From Ostreococcus mediterraneus (taxonomy: Eukaryota > Chlorophyta > Mamiellophyceae > Mamiellales > Bathycoccaceae), in assembly GCA_012295225.1 (NCBI GenBank), contig WMKK01000006.1, positions 310,001 to 374,000 on the forward strand: 64,000 bases of DNA. Reading direction: 5' to 3'. Made by a program: the position numbers and the translations under genes. The notes beneath the pieces were generated by a model that did not search any database, had not been told where the DNA came from, and saw nothing but the letters and a program-made list of their open reading frames with translations. Shown here piece by piece: positions 1 through 9,214 of the stretch (positions are counted from its first letter, which is position 1; each line of letters opens with the position of its first letter).

Positions 1-327
1 GCGAGTAGGACGACGACAGTAGTGTGCGCAACGACATTATATACAGTATACATCATGCGATTTATTTGTCGACGTCGTTCTTTGGATTGTATTGACAAAA
101 TGATGAATAAATGTCTCACTCAAGTGCCTCGACGCGACACGCGGCGGAAAATGGTTTTGGATGATGTACAGGACGTGAGCGTTCGTCTTCCCTCGTTCGG
201 TGGAGTAGTAGGGAGGATATTATGAACCGACGATGCGAATGATCGTCATTGATCGATTTTAGCGGTGCGCTGCGCGCAAATATTGCGTTCTCACGCGTCA
301 TCCGCCGCAGACGACGTTGACAAACGC
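1..327. other. Left edge, no gene seen
   Basis: This stretch lies downstream of the POR gene and runs to the window edge. Short open frames on both strands lack recognisable domains and look like chance frames. It probably holds the POR 3' UTR and the end of a neighbouring unit outside the window. Confidence 0.5.
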
Positions 328-1521
328 TTACTTCTTGGCCAACATGCGGTCGAAAGATTTGGCCAAGCCGTCGAGCGCCGTGGGCTTGAAACCAACGAGC
401 TCGGTGGAAATGTCGAACACTTCGTTCGCCTTGGCCATGTCTCTGCCTTCCTTGGACGGCTTGTTGTTGAACGCGATCGTACGCGTGGAATCGTCGTTGT
501 TGTTGTAGTTGTCCCAGAGTTGGTCGCCGCCACCCTTCCACGCCCAGTACGCGCCTTGCTCGTTGTAACGAGGGTCGTACACGATGGACGCCAAGCGCTC
601 GCCGGCTTCTTCTTCGCTGACGTAACCCTTGGTGACGTTCTTCTGCAACAATGGGAACAACCAGCGGAAGAACGGGGTGTGGTTGCGGAACAAGTTGGAA
701 TCCGCGATGCAACCTGGGTACATAGTGCTAAACTTGATGCCGGTGGATTCGCCGTAGCGTTCGGCGAAAGCCTTGATGTCGAGCATGTTGCACAACTTGG
801 AATCCTTGTACGCCTTGGCGCCGATAAATCGCGTACCGTCGATCAAAGCGCCTTGGTTGCGGTCGGAGTTCTTGAAGCCATTCTTCAAGCCAGACATGTC
901 GCCGAGACCGGCGCGCGGCGGCACTTGACCGGCGAGCGTGTTCGTGTTCCCGGTGACGGAGCCGACGATGATCAAACGCTTCATGTTCGCATCCGGGGCT
1001 TGCGCCAAATCGTCAAGCAAAAGCAAAGACAACAAGTGGTGACCCAAGTGGTTCACACCGACGCATTCCTCAAACCCATCCTTGGTGTACGACGGCACCG
1101 TGGCGTTTGGCAAGTACAACGCCGCGTTGCACACCAACGACTGAAACGTCTTAATGTACGGAGATCTGCGCAAGTTGGTGGCAAAATCGCGCACAGATTG
1201 CAAATCACCCAACTCCAAATTCATCACCGCGTACGAATCCTTCGGGAAACCGAGTTCATTCGCCTTCAACACGCCCTTTTCCACCGAACGCACCGCCATG
1301 ACGACAAAGTAATCGCGCTTCACCAACGCCTTCGCCGTGTACAACCCCAACCCAGACGACGCGCCCGTGATCACCACCACCGGTTTGTTCCCGGTGTTCT
1401 TGTTCATGATGTCAGTGGACGCCGCGCGCGTCACCGCACCGGCGCGGTGGACGCGCGTCGGCGTCGTCGCGCGTCGCGCGCCGGGGCGCGCCGACACCAC
1501 GTTCGCGCGCATCGAAAGCAT
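328..1521 (-). CDS. POR: Light-dependent NADPH:protochlorophyllide oxidoreductase
   Basis: The enzyme reduces protochlorophyllide to chlorophyllide in the plastid with light and NADPH, in chlorophyll synthesis. The 397-aa product has an N-terminal Arg/Ala-rich stretch of about 40 residues that fits a plastid transit peptide, then a short-chain dehydrogenase fold. Visible motifs are the nucleotide-binding TGASSGLG, the NAA motif (CNAALYLP), and the catalytic YKDSK Tyr/Lys pair. The C-terminal part contains the POR-typical FRNHTPFFRWLFP and SEEEAG segments. I chose the ATG at 1521 because it opens a plausible transit peptide; the frame stays open further upstream but with low-complexity sequence. 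Family assignment is firm, start moderately so. Confidence 0.95.
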   Translation of the reverse strand: MLSMRANVVSARPGARRATTPTRVHRAGAVTRAASTDIMNKNTGNKPVVVITGASSGLGLYTAKALVKRDYFVVMAVRSVEKGVLKANELGFPKDSYAVMNLELGDLQSVRDFATNLRRSPYIKTFQSLVCNAALYLPNATVPSYTKDGFEECVGVNHLGHHLLSLLLLDDLAQAPDANMKRLIIVGSVTGNTNTLAGQVPPRAGLGDMSGLKNGFKNSDRNQGALIDGTRFIGAKAYKDSKLCNMLDIKAFAERYGESTGIKFSTMYPGCIADSNLFRNHTPFFRWLFPLLQKNVTKGYVSEEEAGERLASIVYDPRYNEQGAYWAWKGGGDQLWDNYNNNDDSTRTIAFNNKPSKEGRDMAKANEVFDISTELVGFKPTALDGLAKSFDRMLAKK

Positions 1522-1896
1522 CGTCGACGATGGATGGGACGCGATGCGCGATCGATGCGCGAGAGATCGATTGATGCGTTGGTGTGCGTACTCGCGTGCT
1601 CGCGTACTCGCGTCACTGACGTGCGTGAGTTTTCGACGCGTTCTATCGCGCGCGCGTGGTATACTGACGACGGCGGCGGCGGCGGCGGCGCGAGGCGACG
1701 GCGAGAACGATCGCGAATGAATCCCTATCCTATCCATCACACCGCCGAGCGACGACGACATTCTACCCATAACTTTTGCCATGTGACCATGCGTTTGCCT
1801 GAGGTAAAGGCATTTACGTGTCCGTGACTATATCGGAACGTGCACGCCTCATCGCGTGTATAACCTCGTTGCGTACGTCCATGCTCGTACGAACAG
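1522..1896. promoter_or_regulatory. Upstream region of POR and of tRNA-Asp
   Basis: About 375 bases between the divergent POR start and the tRNA. It holds a GCG-rich run near 1675-1695 (POR 5' side), a block at 1761-1820 that resembles one upstream of the tRNA-Gly at 47.8 kb, and a TATAA at 1859-1863, 34 bases before the tRNA 5' end, where a Pol III upstream TATA-like element would sit. No coding gene is supported here. Confidence 0.5.
1761..1820 (+). repeat. tRNA upstream block, copy A
   Basis: This begins with TTCTACCCATAACTTTTG and ends near TTTACGTG. A second copy at 47707-47766 begins TTCTACCCGTAACTTTTG and ends TTTACGCG, with 52-53 bases between the two ends in each. The copies precede unrelated tRNAs (Asp here, Gly there). 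Confidence 0.65.
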
Positions 1897-1968
1897 TCCG
1901 TGATAGTATAATGGTCAGTATACCACGCTGTCACCGTGGTGATCGGGGTTCAATTCCCCGTCACGGAA
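1897..1968 (+). tRNA. tRNA-Asp (anticodon GTC)
   Basis: A full cloverleaf can be drawn. The acceptor stem TCCGTGA pairs with TCACGGA (1961-1967), followed by an A discriminator. The anticodon stem CCACG/CGTGG (1923-1927, 1935-1939) encloses a 7-base loop with GTC at 1930-1932. The T arm contains GGTTCAATT. There is no intron. A T5 run at 1969-1973 is a typical Pol III terminator, and TATAA lies 34 bases upstream. Confidence 0.95.
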
Positions 1969-1973
1969 TTTTT
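1969..1973 (+). terminator. Pol III T-run terminator of tRNA-Asp
   Basis: Five T residues directly follow the discriminator base of the tRNA. Confidence 0.8.
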
Positions 1974-1977
1974 CGCC

Positions 1978-2005
1978 GTACTTTAAGTTTTTGTCGCCTA
2001 TCATG
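1978..2005 (+). repeat. tRNA downstream block, copy A
   Basis: A 28-base block, starting GTACTTTAA and ending GCCTATCATG, that recurs at 47895-47922 behind the tRNA-Gly with only a few differences. In this copy it begins 10 bases after the tRNA; in the other it overlaps the last bases of the tRNA. Confidence 0.65.
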
Positions 2006-2150
2006 GGGCGAACGTGCCGCACGTTACGCGCACTCGACGATCAGCGAAGCGCTTGCTTTGCGTTCTCGGGAGAGGAACCGTCCTTCACACACCGCCACGC
2101 GTCCCGTCACCGCGCGCGCGTCGTCGCCGAGCCACACCACACGCCGAACA

Positions 2151-2284
2151 TGAAAGACTCTGACGAGAGTTCGTACGAGAACGCGCAGGCTATCCCCACG
2201 ACGGAGTTGAAGATGGAGGCGGCGGCGCCGCAAAGGTTCCTCCAACCCGCGACACGCCGCACGGCAACCGTGAGCGTTACATAA
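2151..2284 (+). CDS. Possible 44-codon ORF, uncertain
   Basis: An ATG-started small frame lies in the 460-base stretch between tRNA-Asp and the oxygenase gene. Its peptide starts acidic and ends with an Arg/Thr-rich tail. It has no recognisable domain, and a GTGAGC donor-like site near its end (about 2271) could make it a first exon. There is no independent evidence of coding; the rest of the stretch shows nothing else. Confidence 0.18.
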
Positions 2285-2428
2285 ATTAAGATGTTACGCA
2301 TCGTCAATACACGCACACGTGCGCCCGCTGCATTTCGCCAGTCCGGTGTCGCGGGTGTCTGCTCAGTGTCGTCGAGCGCGGCGGTGCTCAGTGTGCTCGA
2401 CGAACCGCCTCGAGTGTGTACGATTTGA

Positions 2429-3484
2429 CTACTGGCCATACGCGTCAGGCAAACCGTACGGCTCGTCGACGCGCCGTTGGTGCACCCAGATTCGCACGAT
2501 CCATTTGTCTTCGTTCGCTTCGGTGCCTTCGTGCTCGACGCGCTCGTCAAAGTCACCGGCGGCGTTAGCTGGGAAGAACAACAACGCGCGGCCCTTGGCG
2601 GGCTGCACGACGAGCGCGTCGTTGTTATCGCTCTTTAAGCGCCCAAAACGTGTAACGCCGCCACCTGCGACGCCATCGACATCGTTTAAATACACAAGAA
2701 GCGTCGCTAATGTTTGTCCACCGCGATTGGCGTCTTCAACCTGGGCGCCTCGATTGGCGTCAAAATGCGGCGCCAGCTTTTGTCCCGCCTCGTATCGAAT
2801 CACCGTCGGCGCCTCGTATTCTCGCCAGGATGTCCCTGGAAGTAACTTGGACGTTTTCTCAATCAATACGCGTTCGCCACTACCAGAACCGTTGAGCGTG
2901 GTCGATGTTGAAGTACGCAACTCTCCGAGCTCGTGCTCCTTTCGCTTGACGAAAGCCACGCTCGCGGCGTACGCCGCGCCCACGGATGCCATGTACGCCG
3001 CCGTACCCTCCGCGAGTATTCCCAAACCCGGCTCTTGACCGAACACAGCGGAGCTTAACAACATGGTGAGAGCGCCAACCCATACCGCGGGCCCGCTTGC
3101 CGTCGTGCTCACCCACGACTCGACGTCGTTTGTCCAGCCCGCGTACACCACCGGCGACTGCGTCATATCCCCTTTCGCGCGCGCACGCGCGATGATATCC
3201 GCGCACGAGTCGTCATCTAAGAAGTCATCGATAACGTACACATCTGGTGACGCGTGAAGTTGTCGCAAGCCGTCGAAATAGCGATCGACGGGCAAGTGTT
3301 TATCGAGCACCGCGGCGTTCCTGTTGGCTGTCGACGTTGCCGCTCCGAAGCCACTGTTAGCGCGCGCGATGATTGATCGTTCATGAAGTCGCCGTGATGT
3401 GCCATGATTACGTGACGTCGACGCACCGGGCGATGACGACGTCGTATGGGTATGCGTCGCGCGACTATGGGCGAGACACTGCAT
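2429..3484 (-). CDS. Prolyl-4-hydroxylase-like 2OG-Fe(II) oxygenase
   Basis: A non-haem iron, 2-oxoglutarate dioxygenase of the P4H alpha-subunit type, expected to hydroxylate proline in proteins. The 351-aa frame has a basic, Ser/Arg-rich leader, then a P4H start (YVIDDFLDDDSCADII). The iron-binding H-x-D is HFD at about residue 240; the distal His and the 2OG-binding Lys lie in EHEGTEANEDKW near the C-terminus. Unusually, about residues 135-185 hold two hydrophobic segments (ALTMLLSSAVFG and YMASVGAAYAASVAFV) inserted between the first beta-strands and the catalytic core, suggesting membrane anchoring by an internal hairpin. The ATG at 3484 is the first in-frame ATG. Target protein and compartment are not evident. 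Confidence 0.85.
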   Translation of the reverse strand: MQCLAHSRATHTHTTSSSPGASTSRNHGTSRRLHERSIIARANSGFGAATSTANRNAAVLDKHLPVDRYFDGLRQLHASPDVYVIDDFLDDDSCADIIARARAKGDMTQSPVVYAGWTNDVESWVSTTASGPAVWVGALTMLLSSAVFGQEPGLGILAEGTAAYMASVGAAYAASVAFVKRKEHELGELRTSTSTTLNGSGSGERVLIEKTSKLLPGTSWREYEAPTVIRYEAGQKLAPHFDANRGAQVEDANRGGQTLATLLVYLNDVDGVAGGGVTRFGRLKSDNNDALVVQPAKGRALLFFPANAAGDFDERVEHEGTEANEDKWIVRIWVHQRRVDEPYGLPDAYGQ

Positions 3485-3710
3485 CGTCGCGTCGAGCACT
3501 GGAGCGCGTGACGAAAGAACGAGCGCGAGAACCGTCGGAGCACCTCTTCGGCGATGAATGAATCAATCGAGGAATTATGTGAATTGTCATGAATCAAATA
3601 TAACACACATAACGAACGCCTCCTAGCGAGGCAGTCGACTACGTTGATTCGTACATCGCGCGACAAAAACTATTTATGGAAATAATGCTGCTGCTTCGAC
3701 CGCCGCGCAG

Positions 3711-4470
3711 TTACGCCTTGACCACCTTGGTGACGAGGAATCGCGTCATCGCTTGGCGGTGACCGTTCTTCTTACGGTAGTGCTTCTTCGGTCTGTACTT
3801 GAACACGATGACCTTCTTGTCATCGTAGTTCTCCAACACCGTAGCCTCGACGCGCGCGCCCTTCACGTACGGGTGACCCCACGTCGGGGTGTCCCCAGCC
3901 TTCGTCCCGAGCACACGTTCGAACGCAATCTTCGTCCCGGGCTCAACACCCTTCAAGCTGTGGCACTCATAGTAACGCCCTTCGGACACAAACTGCTGCG
4001 AGCCGCCAACCTCGATGATGGCATCCCAAGACGGCGCCGCGCCCGTCGACGGGGGCGTCGTAAAGCCGATTTGGTTAATCGAACTCTCCGCAACCGCTGT
4101 TGATGTACAATACCAAACGAAAGACACAAAACGCGTCAGTACACACACCATATACGCACACGCGCGTCACGCACACCACGCGCCATCGATCCACGTCTAC
4201 AACCTCCGCGCAATCGCTCGACCGCGAAGACCTCGCGCGATAAGGGTTTTAGGGTTTGTGCCGCCCGCGCACCTTTCGTCGCCCCATCGCGACGTCCCGC
4301 CGACGACGACACCACCACCATCCACCACTCATCGCCGCACACGCACGCGCACATAAAAACATACCTCCAACTCGCACCGGCGCCCGGCGCGCCACCGCGT
4401 GTTTCCCACCAAAAACCGCGCGCGCGTTCGCGCGCACCGACGGCGCCATCGTCATCGACAACGCGCTCAT
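3711..4470 (-). CDS. RPL21: Plastid 50S ribosomal protein L21, two exons
   Basis: Nuclear gene for the bL21 protein of the plastid large ribosomal subunit. I read two exons: 4365-4470 (start ATG at 4470, Ser/Arg/Ala-rich transit peptide) and 3711-4096, separated by a 268-base intron (donor GTATG at 4364, acceptor CAACAG ending at 4097). Both junctions are phase 1 and the join keeps the frame, giving about 163 aa. The L21 signature is clear: KVIVFKYRPKKHYRKKNGHR and the end AMTRFLVTKV. Exon 1 carries only the targeting peptide; the mature protein is in exon 2. Confidence 0.9.
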
Positions 4471-4647
4471 GATTACTCTCGTGTGGTGTCTTTAGCGTCA
4501 CAACAACGCACGTCGACAAGCGAAGAAACAACGGTTATATCGTGATGCGATATACTCTCGATTCGTCGATGCGTGCTCGCGTGCTCTCGCGGTCGCGCGT
4601 GCGTGTGACGACGGCAGGCGCACCCGTGGGGGTCCACGCGGGCGTGG

Positions 4648-5361
4648 ATGTCGGTCGGTCGGACACGCCGAATGTCCGAACATCGAGGCTGCGCTTTTCG
4701 AGCCTCGCGCGCGCCGTCGTCGTCACGGCACGGCGCGTCGACGGCGACGATGGGCGCGACGGGTGCGATGGGCGCGATGGGGCCAGGCGCGGTTGGCCCG
4801 ACCCGTGGCGGTGGCTCGCGACGACCGTGCGGGCGAAGACACCGCGCCGCCCGGTGGAGCACGCGCCCGCGCGGGGTGGAGGACGAGACCAACTTTGCCC
4901 CGATCGATGGCGCGAGCGACGGCGCGCCAGGGGGGGTGGCGGAGGACGTGTTCGGGCCGGAGGCGGTGCTGCTCGTTGGGTTCACGCCCGTGGAGTGCGC
5001 GGAGTGGCGGGAGATTTTGGATGCCATCGGGGCTGATTTCATTCGCGTCGTGGCGTGCGATACGGCGATGACGCGCGGGACGTTGGGGCGGGCGTTGGAG
5101 ACGGTGCAGGAGGACGTGAGTGCGGTGAAACCCGCGCTCGGGGTGCCAAGGATGATGTTTATGAGTGGTATGAATGGGCGTGAGGTGATGGAGTTGATTG
5201 GCGTGTATGAGGACATGTGCGAGGGCGACAGGGAATGGGCGCCCGCGGTGTTCGCGTGCGCGGTGCCAAAGAATTACGATTCGCCAATGTCGGCGCTTTT
5301 AGCGGAAATCATGGATGACCACGAACGATTGACTGGTGGTGGTGCGGCGGCGGCGTTGTAG
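4648..5361 (+). CDS. DUF3783-like protein, probably plastid
   Basis: A 237-aa frame. The first ~75 residues are Arg/Gly/Ala-rich, consistent with a targeting peptide (or with a later start). The conserved part begins near VLLVGFTPVECAEWREIL and runs to FACAVPKNYDSPMSALLAEI, which matches my recollection of the DUF3783 family found in bacteria and plants. Function unknown. The start is uncertain because the leader is low-complexity; several ATGs lie at 4648-4770. It ends 68 bases from the convergent helicase gene. Confidence 0.65.
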   Translation: MSVGRTRRMSEHRGCAFRASRAPSSSRHGASTATMGATGAMGAMGPGAVGPTRGGGSRRPCGRRHRAARWSTRPRGVEDETNFAPIDGASDGAPGGVAEDVFGPEAVLLVGFTPVECAEWREILDAIGADFIRVVACDTAMTRGTLGRALETVQEDVSAVKPALGVPRMMFMSGMNGREVMELIGVYEDMCEGDREWAPAVFACAVPKNYDSPMSALLAEIMDDHERLTGGGAAAAL

Positions 5362-5429
5362 GAGTGATGTGACGATAGTAGTGACGAACGAGCGCGCAGA
5401 ACTATAAACTGTAATTATACGAGCTATCC

Positions 5430-7340
5430 TCACTTTTTGCCGCGCGCTTTGAGCTCATCTGCGCCTGGACCGATTAAGATTTTCTTCGATTTATCGACGA
5501 TGCGTTCGCCCTTCTTGAACACTTTACCTGACCCCTTCTTATCGTTGTTCCACCACGCGGGTTTCGCGCCGTCTCCTTGCGTTAATTTTGCCTTCTTTCG
5601 AGGCGTCGACGCTCCGCCGTCGTCGTCTGAATTGCCACCCCCGCCGCCTTCTTCATCCTCTTCCAGATCGCCGTTTTCATCCGCAGGCTCGTCGCCGACA
5701 GCGGCAAATCGGTCAGCGTTCTTCACGCCCTTCCCAGTAGGTTGTGGTAACGCCGCGGCGACGCGCGCTAAGACATCCAAGTTGGGATCGATCGGGTGAC
5801 CGCCTTGTTTGAGTAATTTCACCAAATCATCCGCGAGCGGCGCAAACTTGCGCGTGAAAAAGGACAGTGCAGCACCTTTACGCCCTGCGCGCCCTGCGCG
5901 ACCCACACGGTGTCTGTATTGCTCGATGCTTCCCGGGAAGTCCCAATTTACCACGTACTCCAAACCCGCGATGTCCAGCCCGCGGCCAGCGACGTCGGTG
6001 GCGATTAACACTGGCGTCTTTCCCGCCTTGAAATCTTTCATCGCCAAGTCACGTTTATCTTGTTTCATCGTGCCGTGGAGCGTGCTCACTTTCTCACCGT
6101 GTCGCTTGCATAGATCTGCAATGAATTGCACAGTCTTGATTCGGTTCGCGAACACTAGCACTCGGCTTCGAGCGCGGCCGTCGGCGGCGCGTAGTTTGGT
6201 GATGTACTTCATCAATTTTCGACTCTTCTTATGCTCGGCACACACGTGCACGGCTTGTTCGACGTTAGACATGTGTGCCATTTCTTGAATTTCGCCGTTC
6301 GGTAACGTGACCTTGGTGTCAGCCTCGATATTGACCGTAGCGTACTCCTTTCGGAGCCAGGTTTTGCTAATCGCTCGCACTGCCTTTGGAAACGTCGCGC
6401 TAAATAGCAAAGTTTGTCGTTCGCCTTGGCCATTATCTGGCAAGGATTTACGAATGTCGCTGAGTTGCTCCTCAAATCCAAGCGCAAGCATGCGATCAGC
6501 CTCGTCGAGGATGAGCATCTTGGCTCGATCGAGTGCGAGCGCGCCGGATTCGAGCACGGCGAGCAAGCGTCCAGGCGTGCCGATGACCAACAACGCCTGT
6601 GACGTCGTTTGCTTCAACGCTTCCTCTTGTTCTTCTTGCGATGCGCCACCATAGACGGCTACTGCGCGAACTGGCACGGCTTTTTTAAGCTTGTTACACA
6701 CGTTGGCGATTTGTAAAGTCAGTTCACGCGTCGGGGCGACGACGAGCACCGCCGGCGCGCCCGGACGCTTCTTTCCAATGTTTCGATTTCCCTTTTGATC
6801 CTCGAGCGCAGCTTCGATGGCGGGCAATAAAAACGCCAACGTTTTCCCACTCCCAGGAGGCGCAATCGCGAGCAAATCCCCTCCCGAACACGCCGCCGGC
6901 CAACATCGCCGCTGCACCGGCGTCACTCGTCGATGCCCGATGCTCTTCATCGCGTCCATAAAATAATCTGGCACTCCAGCGTGTGCGCCATCCTCCATCC
7001 CATCACTGCCATTCGCACCATCCTTCGCATCGTCATCGTCATCTTCTCCATCACCCGCCTCACTTGTCGTTTTCGCCTTTAACTTTTTCCTCAACGCCTT
7101 GGCTGCCAGTCGCGCGCGTTCCGCCTTGCGCTTCGTCGACCGCCTCTCCGCCTCTACACGCTCATCTTCCTCCTTCAAGCTCGGTGGCACCGGCGGTGCT
7201 TGCGAACACATCCCTCTCAGCTTCTGTTTCACCCCGCGTTTGGTACGAATGCGCTTCCCTTCCGCGTCCACGCGCGTTTGAGCTCGCACCTTCTTCGCCT
7301 CGCGCTTGCTTCGCTTTCGCTGAATGAAATCAACCGTCAT
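5430..7340 (-). CDS. DEAD-box ATP-dependent RNA helicase
   Basis: A 636-aa RNA helicase of the DEAD-box type, probably in ribosome biogenesis. An unusually basic N-terminal region of about 110 residues (nuclear/nucleolar-type KR clusters) precedes the helicase core. Motifs in order: Q motif region (VTPVQRRCW), motif I PPGSGKT, Ia PTRELT, Ib TPGRLL, II DEAD (LILDEADRML), III SAT, IV VFANRIKT, V ATDVAGRGLDI, VI HRVGRAGRAGRKG. The C-terminal tail is acidic then basic. The motif set and nucleolar-like tails suggest a DBP2/DBP3-type member, but I would not fix the subgroup. Its start faces the DUF4346 gene across a GC-rich divergent promoter. Confidence 0.93.
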   Translation of the reverse strand: MTVDFIQRKRSKREAKKVRAQTRVDAEGKRIRTKRGVKQKLRGMCSQAPPVPPSLKEEDERVEAERRSTKRKAERARLAAKALRKKLKAKTTSEAGDGEDDDDDAKDGANGSDGMEDGAHAGVPDYFMDAMKSIGHRRVTPVQRRCWPAACSGGDLLAIAPPGSGKTLAFLLPAIEAALEDQKGNRNIGKKRPGAPAVLVVAPTRELTLQIANVCNKLKKAVPVRAVAVYGGASQEEQEEALKQTTSQALLVIGTPGRLLAVLESGALALDRAKMLILDEADRMLALGFEEQLSDIRKSLPDNGQGERQTLLFSATFPKAVRAISKTWLRKEYATVNIEADTKVTLPNGEIQEMAHMSNVEQAVHVCAEHKKSRKLMKYITKLRAADGRARSRVLVFANRIKTVQFIADLCKRHGEKVSTLHGTMKQDKRDLAMKDFKAGKTPVLIATDVAGRGLDIAGLEYVVNWDFPGSIEQYRHRVGRAGRAGRKGAALSFFTRKFAPLADDLVKLLKQGGHPIDPNLDVLARVAAALPQPTGKGVKNADRFAAVGDEPADENGDLEEDEEGGGGGNSDDDGGASTPRKKAKLTQGDGAKPAWWNNDKKGSGKVFKKGERIVDKSKKILIGPGADELKARGKK

Positions 7341-7521
7341 GGCGCCCGCGCGCGCTTGCCGTCAATCGCGTCGTCGCGCGCGTCGATGAATCGATGGCGC
7401 ACTGGAGTGCGCGCGTCGCTCGGCGTTCGGCGCTCGTCGACGCCCGGCGTCGGTCGTCGGCGTCGGTGTGTGCGGTGTTCCAACGCCGTGGCGGCGGCGG
7501 CGGCACAGTTTGTCGCGCGCC

Positions 7522-8121
7522 ATGCACGCGCGCGTGCGCGTGCGCGTCGCCCTACCTCGTGCGCGCGGCGGTAGCAGTGGCGATGGTGGTGCGCGCGCGT
7601 GGTGTGCGAGGCGGGGCGCGCCGTGCGCGCGCGCGGCGGCGAATGCACGGGCACAGCCGAGGCAGCCGCGCGAGGACGCGGCCGGTGGCGCGCCGCGCGC
7701 GAGTGAGAGCGATGCGCGCGATGGCGACGCGCGCGCGGCGCATGCGAGTGTCATGGCGTCTATTGACGATGCGTTGAGTAAGCGTTTTATCGCGCTCGAT
7801 CCGGCGGGGTACTTTGTCATTCGCGCGAGAGGCGACGCCATCGAAGCGAGGCATTATAAAAACATCATAGGCGAGGACGGATTGGCGCGTGATCCAGAGA
7901 CGAATGAGGTGATTCCGTGTGATGGGAGTTATAAACCCGTGGTGAACGCCGAATTCACCGGCCGCACGGCGAAGGAGATATCTGTGAAGATTTTTGAACG
8001 CGACGGGAGAGACGCGAATGACGGCGTCTGCACGATGATGTCGCACGCGAATTATTTAGGGCGAGAGTTTCAACGCGCCGAGTGGTGTATACGGCAAGGA
8101 ATAGAGTACGTGCAGGATTGA
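7522..8121 (+). CDS. DUF4346 (ycf91-like) plastid protein
   Basis: The conserved core starts at the ATG at 7753 (MASIDDALSKRFIALDPAGY) and resembles DUF4346, a short domain of cyanobacteria that some algal plastid genomes encode as ycf91. Function unknown. Conserved-looking features are LDPAGYFVI, RHYKNIIGEDG and the end YLGREFQRAEW. Upstream in the same frame an Arg/Ala-rich stretch of 77 residues beginning at 7522 could be a plastid transit peptide, which would fit a gene moved from plastid to nucleus. If the real start is 7753 the product is 122 aa. A tandem 14-base repeat follows at 8169-8196. Confidence 0.7.
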   Translation: MHARVRVRVALPRARGGSSGDGGARAWCARRGAPCARAAANARAQPRQPREDAAGGAPRASESDARDGDARAAHASVMASIDDALSKRFIALDPAGYFVIRARGDAIEARHYKNIIGEDGLARDPETNEVIPCDGSYKPVVNAEFTGRTAKEISVKIFERDGRDANDGVCTMMSHANYLGREFQRAEWCIRQGIEYVQD

Positions 8122-8168
8122 CGCGCGCCGACGGCGCGGTGCGTGTGTGCGTTGTAATATTACTGTAA

Positions 8169-8196
8169 AGTGTCGTGTGAGAAGTGTCGTGTGAGA
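8169..8196. repeat. Tandem 14-base duplication
   Basis: The unit AGTGTCGTGTGAGA occurs twice head to tail in the short convergent spacer between the DUF4346 and PP2A genes. Confidence 0.9.
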
Positions 8197-8275
8197 GTCC
8201 GTCGTATTCATTTTCGGGTTCGTGTTCGCTAAGATTGTTTGTGTTCTATTGAAAATCGCGCGCAAGTTTCTATAA

Positions 8276-9214
8276 TCAAAGAAAGTAATCCGGCACTCGC
8301 TTTGCCGCCTGTTGCTCTTCGCCCCTACGCGGTGCCGGGTCGAATTGTAAGAACTCTGTCTCCATGTTGTCGTTCACCTCCATGATGCTCGCTTGATTGC
8401 CGCATCGATAACAGTAATTTGGAGCACTGAAAATTGTCACCAGCGACTGTTCGTGATGCCACAGGTACCCCTCCATTACTAATTGATGTGCGCGCGCAAT
8501 TAACTTCAACCCGTTGTTGTGATTGAATTGCTCCGTGATGTCCTGCCCAAACGTATACCCGGCGCCGCGAGGACTCATCCCCCAGCCGGCGCGGTCGTCG
8601 GGATCGCTCCACACCAAATCGCACACCGGCCCTTCGTGCGGAACCTCGGCGAAACGATCAATCTTCCGCACGTCGTCTAACGTGTCAATCGATGGCGACA
8701 ATCCCCCATGCGGACAGAAAATTTGATTCTCCACCACCGCCGATAACGGCATAAAGTCAAACAAATCTGTAAACGCCTTCCACACCCCGGCGTGCCCGTA
8801 CTTTCGCATGCACTCGTCATAAAACCCATACACCTGCGTAATTTGCCTCGACTCATGATTCCCACGAATAATCGTCACTCGGTCGGGGTATCTCACCTTG
8901 AGCGCCACGACCAACGTCACCGTCTCCACTGAATAGTACCCTCGATCGACGTAGTCCCCTAAAAACAGATAATTCGTATCCGGCGCAAACCCTCCCATCT
9001 TGAACATCTCCATCATATCGTGAAACTGTCCATGAATATCCCCAACCACCGTCACCGGCGCCCGGACGAGCTGTACGTTACTCTCCTCCGCTAACAACCC
9101 GCGCGCTCGATCGCACAACGTCAAAACTTCCTCCTCGGGTAAAAACTTATGCTCCAACAACGTCGCCACCATGGCGTCATAATCCCCATATTCCGTAATC
9201 TTCAATCGCGTCAT
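8276..9214 (-). CDS. PP2AC: PP2A catalytic subunit
   Basis: Serine/threonine phosphatase catalytic subunit of the PP2A holoenzyme, 312 aa, close to the family's usual 305-310. Metal-binding motifs GDIHGQ, GDYVDRG and GNHE are intact, as are the later [12 protein letters not shown] and SAPNYCYR. The C-terminus is PDYFL, the tail of true PP2A (carboxymethylated on the last Leu), which separates it from PP4 and PP6. The N-terminus starts directly with no targeting peptide, fitting a cytosolic/nuclear enzyme. Confidence 0.96.
   Translation of the reverse strand: MTRLKITEYGDYDAMVATLLEHKFLPEEEVLTLCDRARGLLAEESNVQLVRAPVTVVGDIHGQFHDMMEMFKMGGFAPDTNYLFLGDYVDRGYYSVETVTLVVALKVRYPDRVTIIRGNHESRQITQVYGFYDECMRKYGHAGVWKAFTDLFDFMPLSAVVENQIFCPHGGLSPSIDTLDDVRKIDRFAEVPHEGPVCDLVWSDPDDRAGWGMSPRGAGYTFGQDITEQFNHNNGLKLIARAHQLVMEGYLWHHEQSLVTIFSAPNYCYRCGNQASIMEVNDNMETEFLQFDPAPRRGEEQQAAKRVPDYFL

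Noticed and set aside
265-1827. 520-codon open frame on the + strand
   Set aside because: It is exactly antisense to POR, with Arg/His-rich composition typical of mirrored GC-rich codons and no domain.
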